Of a DNA stretch of 64,000 bases, positions 56,328 through 64,000 are shown piece by piece. Each line of letters opens with the position of its first letter. Within the stretch, counting starts at the first letter, position 1. A program made the position numbers and the translations under genes. The stretch is from Cokeromyces recurvatus (taxonomy: Eukaryota; Mucoromycota; Mucoromycetes; Mucorales; Mucoraceae): the NCBI RefSeq assembly GCF_025118155.1, contig NW_026251399.1, forward strand, positions 62,001 to 126,000, given 5' to 3'. Under the pieces are notes generated by a model. The model was not told the origin of the DNA, did not search any database, and saw nothing but the letters and a program-made list of their open reading frames with translations.

Positions 56328-57305
56328 ATGAAGGAAATAAGAAACTTTGATAATTCCAGTGAACCATTATTATATTCATCTTTTCTAGTAAATTCCACTT
56401 CATCATTTTACTCGTTTTCTTCTCATCATAAATTAATTGAAGAACAAGATCAGCATATATATCCATTAACATTTGAGAATGTATCTAAAATCGAATTGGC
56501 AGAACCTTCACTTATGCCACTTGCTAGGTATTGGAATGAAATGGAAAGAAATCATCATCATACCACTGCTATAACTCATAAACGACAACGACGTAAACAA
56601 GATCAAGTGGTCGAGTCGCCTCGTTTATTACCTTTCCCCTATCATAATGATTCTTATTTCTTACCTACTGCAGAGCATGATTACCCAGGTGGTGGCTATT
56701 CAACAACAGATACCTCCTCTATGGTGAGTTTATCTCTTCATAACAATAATACCTTGACATCCTCTCGTCTACATTTATCAAGTTCACCTAAAAGATCCTT
56801 ATTAAAGAATCATCAAACCTGTTTTATTCCGAAATATAATACATCATCATCATTATCATCGTCGTCGTCGTCGTTGTCGTTGTCGTCATCATCACCTTCT
56901 TCTTCATTATCAACTACAGCATTGTCACACAATACAGTTTCACAAAAGAAACAGCATCCTTATAATCGTAGTAACACCACTACAACTACATCTACATCTA
57001 CCATCACGACTACTACACTGATAGGAACAACGACAAGGACAACAACTGCATTGGCTATCAAATTGAAACATCTCTTTCGTATCAAGACTTATCATCCTAC
57101 AGCAAATGAAACACACTGTAGTAGTAGTAAACAAGAAGGTACTCATTGGTATCATAAGTTTTGCAAGCTTTTAATCAAAAAATCCAACAAGCGACAGCAT
57201 CAAGAGAAAAGAGCCGTTGTTGTTGTTGAACAACCTGTCTGGTACAGTGAATTTCGGTGTAACCCACCACCACCCTCTGGTATGACAACGTCTTTTTTGT
57301 CCTAA
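56328..57305 (+). CDS. Ser/Thr-rich protein of unknown function
   Basis: An uninterrupted 325-codon frame with a clear ATG in an otherwise stop-rich region. It has a Ser-rich middle (SSSLSSSSSSLSLSSSSPSS), then a poly-Thr stretch. More ordered flanks are an N-terminal half with FENVSKIELAEPSLMPLARY, and a basic C-terminal part with LAIKLKHLFRIKTYH, GTHWYHKFCKLLIKKSNKRQ and PVWYSEFRCNPPPP. The short basic helices could bind membrane or partner proteins. I do not recognise a domain. Codon use resembles neighbouring genes, so it is probably real and perhaps lineage-restricted. Confidence 0.6.
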   Translation: MKEIRNFDNSSEPLLYSSFLVNSTSSFYSFSSHHKLIEEQDQHIYPLTFENVSKIELAEPSLMPLARYWNEMERNHHHTTAITHKRQRRKQDQVVESPRLLPFPYHNDSYFLPTAEHDYPGGGYSTTDTSSMVSLSLHNNNTLTSSRLHLSSSPKRSLLKNHQTCFIPKYNTSSSLSSSSSSLSLSSSSPSSSLSTTALSHNTVSQKKQHPYNRSNTTTTTSTSTITTTTLIGTTTRTTTALAIKLKHLFRIKTYHPTANETHCSSSKQEGTHWYHKFCKLLIKKSNKRQHQEKRAVVVVEQPVWYSEFRCNPPPPSGMTTSFLS

Positions 57306-57652
57306 TACGTACATACGTATGAATGTTTGTATGTTAAAAGAAAAAAAAAAGGGGAGTGGGGGGGGAGAAGCCCTTTCTTCTTCTTTTTTTTTTTTTTTTG
57401 TTCCCAATAAAATAAAATAAAATAAAATATATGTCATGTCATGTCGTGAATATACAAATTTATATCATAGATATAAAATTACATTTGATTGCATAATTGG
57501 GTGAGGGAACAATAAAAAAAAATGGACATTTTAGTGAGACAACAAGATATGATTTAATTATTATTATTACAATAAATGAAATACATAAATGAAATATATT
57601 TAATATATGTGCATAGCTATGAAGAATGGTTATGATAAAAGGAAAATCATTT

Positions 57653-57696
<44 letters not shown>

Positions 57697-58537
57697 CAAA
57701 AGGTAAGTTTTTTTTTTCTTGGCTGACACCACCACCACTTCTTATCAAGATCTCCTCATTTAATTTGACTCACATGATAAACATGGAATAAGGGGCAAAA
57801 AAGTAAATTTTTTTTTAACATTTATTATATGAATTCCTTCATTTCCCCCTCCCCTCCCCGGGGGGGTTTCTTTATCTTAAACAAAAAAAAAAAGAAGATC
57901 GTCTTGGTTTCATATTTCTTTAATTTATTTTTAGTACCTTTTTTTTTTTAAACTTATTCAATGAAAAAAAAGGAGAATTGTGTTTTAGAAAAAGACCTTG
58001 CATCGCCGTGCAAATAAAGGAATATGTATCATTATTATTATATAAAAAAAAAATGAAAACTATGGAATGAATGTTTCTCCTCGTCGATCAGAGAAAAAGT
58101 TATTTATGCTTATTGCCTTTGTTTTTTTTTTTTTTTTTTTTTTTTGCTACAATCTTATCGCTACGGACAACCCTGTCCGTGCGCGCATGTTGTTTAACAA
58201 GAGTATCACAAATATATATATTTATATATTTTTTTTTGTTTTTGGGAATTGATAAATATGTACTTTATTACAATATGACATGAAGACAAATAGTTTTTCT
58301 AATACATACATATATATAAATATATACATACATTTTTTATAAAAATAAAAAATAAAAAAAGAAACGTTATATAAAATTAAGAAATAACGAGAAAGATTGG
58401 AAAATCATAAAAAGGCGAATAATAATAATAATAATAATAGAGGGTTAAAGGGAGATAAGAGAGGGAGGGAGGAAAGAAAAATAATAATAACAATATTTTT
58501 TTTTTAAAGAAAAAAAAAAAAAGAAACAACCGTTTAT
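57306..58537. other. Intergenic, low-complexity
   Basis: Contains an (AAAAT)n stretch (57407-57427), a 35-nt poly-T run (57655-57690), G/C runs around 57845-57868 and (AAT)n near 58423. No gene supported. The 3' side is the terminator region of CotH. Confidence 0.5.
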
Positions 58538-60603
58538 TTAGAAAAGAGCGGTTGCGATGACACCAACAATAGCCATAACGGACAAGACTTGAGGGATAGC
58601 CTTTGAAGCACCAGAGGTAGCATATTGCTCTTTAGCAGCAACGCTAGTAGAGGTAGCTTTGGCGGCAGCACTAACTGTCTTATCCCCTTCTTTATGAGCA
58701 GCATCAGTAGCAGTAGCGGTAGCAGTAGCATCAGTAGCAGTAGCAGTATTAACGCTAGAAAGAATAATAGTAGTAACACTAGCAGAAGCAGTACTAGTAG
58801 AAGCAGAATCAGTACTGGTAGCAGTACTAACAGGAGCAGAACTTGTACTTGATGGATCCTTTATGTCGGACTCGGTAATGTTTAATTCACGTCTAGCAAC
58901 TTCTTCCTTAGCCTTAATCCATTCAAGAAGACCCCATTGAGCACCACCAGACTCCTTACCAGGTGCAGTAACACCCTTATACAAGTTTTCTTTTGTTTGC
59001 TTAGCAGTCCATCCATAGACATTACCAGGAGATCTTTGTTTGATAGAACGATCCCAGACAAGATCAGGCCACATGAACTTATGACGAGCTGTAATATAGG
59101 GTTCAAGGACCTTCATGTTGAAAAGTTCTTCAACAGTTGTCTTCAAATATCCTCTAAAGGTAGCATTCAAGGTAGGGTTAGAGACAAAGTTGTTGATCAA
59201 GAAAGCCTTATTGAATTTAGCAGGCCATTCGTTGACAGTGATGTTAATAAAGCTCTTTGGGTATGCAAGGTTGACACCAAAGGTGGCATCAAAATCTTGA
59301 GGAAGATAATATAACATGGTGGGTTTAGCAGCGGAATCGATATAAGCACCATCATTCGTTTGTGCCATCCAGTAAGCATCCCAAGAACCTGTGAGGTATT
59401 CCATGATCATGAAACGAAGGTATTGATCTACATCAAACCATTGGTTAATGGCCTTTACTTGTTCATCATTCTTATAATCAACAGCAGCAAAGGCTTCAGC
59501 GAAGGGAGCAAGAGCATATTGATCAACGGGAGATTCAACATTAGGAATGAAACTATCATAACCAGTTTTAGGATTAAAGTCTGCGCCAGTGGCACCATCA
59601 TAGAGACCACCCATTTGGGAGGGAGGTTTACCGTTGTAGAACATGGCACTAATATAAGAATACATGATCACATCATCAAGCATGTTGAAGGTACCCATGC
59701 CTTCTTTATTGATGAAGAAACGAACCAAGTTGGCTTCATTGGCATAAGTACCCATATGACGCAAGAGATCAGCATAGAGTTTTTCACGAATTTGTGTAGG
59801 ATCTTCTTCTTGATGTCTAATCTTGAACCAATTACGATTAGCAAAAAATTGACCTTTAGGAAGAGACCAAACCCAACTTTGTTTAGCATCATTATGTTTA
59901 CGACCAGGCTTATGAAGGCCAAATAAACAATTCTATATATATATATATAATATTTGAGGAATGTATGTAAGTAAACAAGTCAAAGTTAAATTTTGAGCTG
60001 CATAATGCTCTATTTACCTCAAAACTATGAACACTATCAGGACCAATAAAGGTAATCTTGGCTTTATAGGTGCTTTTGGGGACATTTAAAATCAAATTGT
60101 TCATATCCTTTTGATTAGCAGTGACAAAAATGGTAGGAATATAGTTGCTATCCCAGATGGGGTCATCTGTAGAGCCACGAGTCCAAGCCCCTTGTGTAAG
60201 AGTAAGAGGCAATGGAGGAATATCAGTTGCATAAGTGACAGGACGATCAAAGAATTCATTAAGAGTAGATGAACCATTACTCTTAGGACTCAAAGTACGG
60301 TCAAATTTTTCATGAAGACCATCAACGATGTACTAATAAATAAATACGTTTTAATTGGCTACACATAATAGAAGAATATGGTTTCATTTTCATTTATAAT
60401 ACCTTATAAGTTTGATTCACAGCTAATTCAGCGACACCAGTAAAATAAGGAATATCAGGGTCAGAAGCAGTCAAAGTGGTTAAATGGCCACCAACATCTA
60501 CTTGAACTTTTTCAGTAGCATTTGGTGCAATGAGCTTGAAGGTAACACTAGCTGCATTGACAGCAGTTAAAAGTGAAAGGGCAATAAAAGAAAGAGATTT
60601 CAT
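58538..60603 (-). CDS. cotH: CotH-family cell-surface protein (spore-coat-like kinase fold)
   Basis: Three exons (60403-60603, 60018-60332, 58538-59932) encode 636 aa, complete and without visible breaks. It starts with a signal peptide (LSFIALSLLTAVNAAS). The CotH domain follows, with NWFKIR, an ANLVRFFIN segment, an EYLTGSWDAYW segment, and YYLPQDFDATFG holding the conserved acidic residues of the CotH kinase family. At about 361-371 it carries a TNDGAY core that corresponds to the segment of Mucorales CotH proteins reported to contact host GRP78. After a Ser/Thr/Ala-rich stalk, the end is hydrophobic (VLSVMAIVGVIATALF), as in GPI-anchored proteins. CotH proteins are widespread in Mucorales, including non-pathogens, so presence alone does not show virulence. 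Confidence 0.92.
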
Positions 60604-62069
60604 TTCTTTCAAAGGAAAAAATATATATTTTTATATATATTTATTTAAAAGAAAAAAATATATGAATATAAAGAAAAATAAAGAAAAAAAAAAGAAATGA
60701 AAGAAGTAGGGAAAAAAATTAGGTTCGTATTTATATTTTTTTTTTTTTTTTTTTTTTTTAGTTTTGACGTACCCCCTCGTGAACTAAAATAAGATATAAA
60801 ATCGGAGACTGTATATGAAGGATTCAAAAAGAAAATTATCAGTAAAAGAGTAGTAACAGAACAGTAGAGGAAGAAGATGAAATGCGCTATTTCAATAATC
60901 AATAATCCAAAACATTATTAGGAGGTTTCTATTTTCAGTTTTATATTTACATGCTCCTTAGGTAAATCCCCTTATATACCAATATCCTTCACCTCTTCTT
61001 CCTCCTAATAATAATCATAAATATGATACTTTTTATTCCCTCCAAAAAAAACAAACAAACATACAAAAAGTAAAGAAAAAAAAATTACATTAATGTATAG
61101 CAATATTACATAACACGTGTGTATATTATACATTTAATTGCCTTTTAATACTTTAGAAAATTTCCTTTTTTTTTTTATTATTTCAAATACTATGAATTTT
61201 TGTCGAATCTCTTATTAGTTAGTGTTTCAAATATTAAACAAGCGTTATTAGAACATTATTCAATTCTGTCAAGAATCAATGAAAAGGAACAATTCATCGA
61301 CTAGTTTACAAAAATACCAGGTAACATTTCATCCTTACTTGAATGATACCAGGTATTATTACTATTTTACGTTTATTTTTAACTTTCAAAACATTGTTCC
61401 ATATTTATTCTTATTTTCTTTAAAAAAAAAAATAAAATAAAATTTATTTTAGTTAATAATACCATCATATCCAAAAATAACTTTTTTAAAGATAGTCTTA
61501 GAAAATAAAAAATCTTTTTTGTTTCAAAAATAAAATGAAATAAAATGAAATAAAATAAAATAAAATAAAATAAAATAAAATAAAATAAAAATAAAATAAA
61601 AATAAAATAAATAAAATAAAATAAAATAAAATAAAAGGGCATTATGAAATATGGTAAAATACTAATAAAAAAAATATATTTATTTTTCTTATAATTTATA
61701 AACATATTCCCCCCCTTTTTTTTTTGTTGACATTAACAATAACATATCTACATAATCACTATGGTAACACTATTTGACATTTTTCATAGTCATCTTTTCT
61801 ATCCGAAAAAAAAAGAAAAACTTGTATGCAAACCGGCAAAAAGAAAATTACTGAGAATAAAAAAAAAAAAAATTGAGTTTGCTTCTTTTTTTATATACTT
61901 TTTGTTTTGTTTTTTATTTTATTTATTATAATTGCTTCCTTATTATAACAGTATCTCTAATATAAGAGAATATCGATTCAACAATACAAAAATAACTAAG
62001 AACAATCTACTATTTCTTATATATTTTTGAAATTTATTTGTCCCTGAAAAAAGCAAAAAAAAAAAAAAA
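60604..62069. other. Intergenic CotH to SGF29
   Basis: AT-rich interval with a poly-T tract (60737-60760) upstream of CotH and a pentanucleotide array at 61524-61633. No gene supported. Confidence 0.5.
61524..61633. repeat. (AAAAT)n microsatellite
   Basis: About 20 units of AAAAT/AAATG with few interruptions over 110 bp. Shorter runs of the same unit occur at 43648-43675 and 57407-57427. Confidence 0.9.
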
Positions 62070-62593
62070 ATGGATCGTAAATCTCGTACATCTCGTTCAG
62101 CCACACTTGATGACACAAATGAGGAAGTTAATTTATGGAAGCAAACCTGTAATGCACTTTCTAAACTTGAAACAATACAAAATGATATTTCAAATATAGT
62201 AAATGGTATAAATAAAATACATACTACCATTAATAACGAAGAAGGTAATATGATTTGGGAGGAAATAATTATTATATCAGACATTTACTTGTTGTGTGTT
62301 ATAAAAAAAAAAAAAGAAATACAACCTTCAATTAGTACGAAATTAATCGAACATTATGAAGGGGGAATCGATCTATCTAATAACGAAGCAAAGTAAATAG
62401 CTGTTATTATTATTCATTTTTCTCTCTCTCTTTTATATATGTATGTATATATCTCGTTTCTTACTTTGTCCTCCCTTTACTTCTAGAACTATACATGATA
62501 TCATCGAGAAATTATCTGTTCTTATTGCATTAAGAAATGCATCAGAATATAACAACGGTAATTTAATTTTCATTTATATGCATTTATTTATTT

Positions 62594-62624
<31 letters not shown>

Positions 62625-63130
62625 GTAAATTTAGTTCTAGAACAAAAGAGAAAGAAACGAAGAATTGAACAAGATGAAATTAACTCCTTATCATTCAAGA
62701 AAAGCAAAACGTAAATATAAAATAATTTAAAAAGTCAGTATGAGTAAATGAACAAAGAAAAAAAAAATAGGGAGGAATGGAGGAGGCCACTTTTATGATC
62801 TGGTCTTTTCTATAACTCAGTTAAAATAATATAATAATGAATACAAAATTAAATATCTAGTGATAATAGAATTCTGACTAATGGAACCTCTGTTGCTGCT
62901 AAACATCCTACACAAAAAGATAAAAATGAAGAATGGATACTTGCAATAGTCATAAGTTATCATATTGATACAAATAAGTAAATATATAGAAAAAAGAATA
63001 TAAAGATCAATATGGGATATTCATTCTTTTTTTTTTTTTTTTTCATTTACAAGATATCAAGTTGAAGACGTGGATCAAGATGAATTCGGTCAAAAGCAGT
63101 AAGGATAGAATTATATTGAATAATAATGAT

Positions 63131-63175
<45 letters not shown>

Positions 63176-63547
63176 ATTCATTTTTATTTATTTAGACGAT
63201 ATATGATACAGCCCCGAAATGTAATTCCTATTCCAAATATAGATGAAGCAAAAGAATTGACAGAATTAAATGCTGGACAAGATGTATTAGCATTGTATCC
63301 TGGTACAACATGCTTTTATAAAGCTAAAGTCATAACTCCACCATCCAAGGTAAATAGAAACAAATAGATGCAAAATATTAGAAAACTGCTGATATCCTTT
63401 TATTAGAATAAGGATATACAGTATACAAGCAATTATCAAGTACAATTCGAAGATGATAATAATGAATTCAAATATGTTATGCCAGAATATGTTCTTGAAA
63501 TCCCAAAATTTAAATACAATGTCGATGGTTCCAAATGGCGAATGTGA
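62070..63547 (+). CDS. SGF29: SGF29, tandem-Tudor subunit of SAGA
   Basis: Eight exons (62070-62244, 62317-62392, 62487-62557, 62635-62710, 62861-62977, 63054-63098, 63196-63349, 63407-63547) join to 284 aa. The N-terminal half is helical (VNLWKQTCNALSKLETIQND, then HDIIEKLSVLIALRNASEYN) with a basic patch KRKKRRIEQ. From about residue 140 the tandem Tudor SGF29 domain follows: EEWILAIVISYHIDTNKYQV, DVLALYPGTTCFYKAKVI, and NYQVQFEDD...VMPEYVLEIP. It reads H3K4me2/3 for the SAGA acetyltransferase. Long poly-A and poly-T tracts lie in several introns. The family is clear; the second exon, after a poly-A stretch, is the least certain join. Confidence 0.88.
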
Positions 63548-64000
63548 TAATTTTATTCAATCAATGGATTTATACAATCCAAAAACACACACACACACAC
63601 ATAACAGACTTTCATCATTGCCTAATAATAGCATTTCTATTTTTCATTTAACTCTTCTATTATTTTGAATATGATCAATAAGACTCATATATACATATAT
63701 AAATACATATAAACTTATTAAGAATGAATGGATCTTTAAATAATCACTCTGAGGTAGCTTCAGTGACTAATATTCCTCTCTTGAACATTCAATTTCGTTC
63801 AAGGTTAACAATTGGCCAGCAGTCTTAATAGAAAATAACTACTTAAAACTATGGTTCACAATAAAGATGATCTGCGTCTTGTCTCTAAAGTAGTAGTCAT
63901 GAAGAAGACGAAATTGGTACAAATATCTTGTTTGGAATATCCTTTCTATTCAATAACAAGACAAGATCTTCTTTAGTGGATAAAAATGCAGAACCGAAAG
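63548..64000. other. 3' flank of SGF29, no gene seen
   Basis: Includes a (CA)n tract (63584-63600). A 34-codon frame from the ATG at 63724 ends in TAA and has no recognisable domain; it may belong to an exon of a gene beyond the window. Confidence 0.4.

Noticed and set aside
58625..59926. Plus-strand frames antisense to CotH (up to 188 codons)
   Set aside because: Shadows of the CotH exon; no domain and poor codon bias.
1..64000. CRISPR arrays, bacterial operons, rRNA genes, telomere repeats
   Set aside because: Looked for regularly spaced repeats, rRNA cores and TTAGGG-type arrays; none seen. The tandem units found are microsatellites or transposon subterminal repeats.

Overview
This is a eukaryotic, strongly AT-rich window. 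It has short introns (mostly 50-80 bp, GTAAGT-like donors, TAG acceptors), poly-T/poly-A runs and many small exons. Gene content points to a fungus of the Mucorales (Mucoromycota): a CotH-family cell-surface protein, a GT15 mannosyltransferase, an AreA-type GATA factor, an Mga2/Spt23 factor, Hse1 and a Nopp140/Srp40 protein. I cannot name the species from sequence alone.

Layout. 1-2.8 kb: the 3' end of an M50B-like membrane peptidase gene, mitochondrial ribosomal protein uL22m, and a dihydrodipicolinate-synthase-like aldolase. 2.8-17.6 kb: a gene-poor stretch rich in repeats. It holds a repeat family carrying a decayed basic ORF and arranged as a broken palindrome (about 5.57-10.26 kb), a perfect 132-bp inverted pair, a 2.77-kb CACTA-like non-autonomous transposon (10737-13504), and a tRNA-Phe gene just beyond it. 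17.6-30.3 kb: a dense block with a four-finger C2H2 protein, ZNHIT1/Vps71, FANCM/Mph1, a chymotrypsin-fold protease, Hse1/STAM, an RluA-family pseudouridine synthase and a two-RRM RBMS-like protein. 30.3-33.8 kb: a second decayed zone with a TnpB/Fanzor-like relic on the minus strand and a frameshifted LINE-type ORF1-like relic. 33.8-63.6 kb: Mga2/Spt23, Nopp140/Srp40, a CCCH protein, a 150-aa HP1/Swi6-like protein, bL28m, ZFAND1/Cuz1, a KTR/KRE2 mannosyltransferase, RBM22/Ecm2, MCM4, an AreA-type GATA factor, a Snapin-like subunit, an unrecognised Ser-rich protein, CotH and SGF29.

Functional threads. Chromatin and genome maintenance recur: ZNHIT1 (SWR1), FANCM (fork remodelling), HP1-like (heterochromatin), MCM4 (replicative helicase) and SGF29 (SAGA reader). 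RNA processing is covered by RBM22, RBMS-like, the pseudouridine synthase and Nopp140. Membrane and surface functions are covered by Hse1, Mga2, GT15, Snapin-like and CotH. Genes often sit in divergent pairs with short shared promoters (ZNHIT1/FANCM, HSE1/pseudouridine synthase, HP1-like/bL28m, RBM22/MCM4) or convergent pairs with little space between stops; FANCM and the protease overlap by 37 bp at their 3' ends.

Exon joins were chosen by hand from GT..AG sites, reading phase and recognisable protein motifs. Summed exon lengths are multiples of three for every complete gene listed. Family names rest on motifs seen in the translation, not on database searches.
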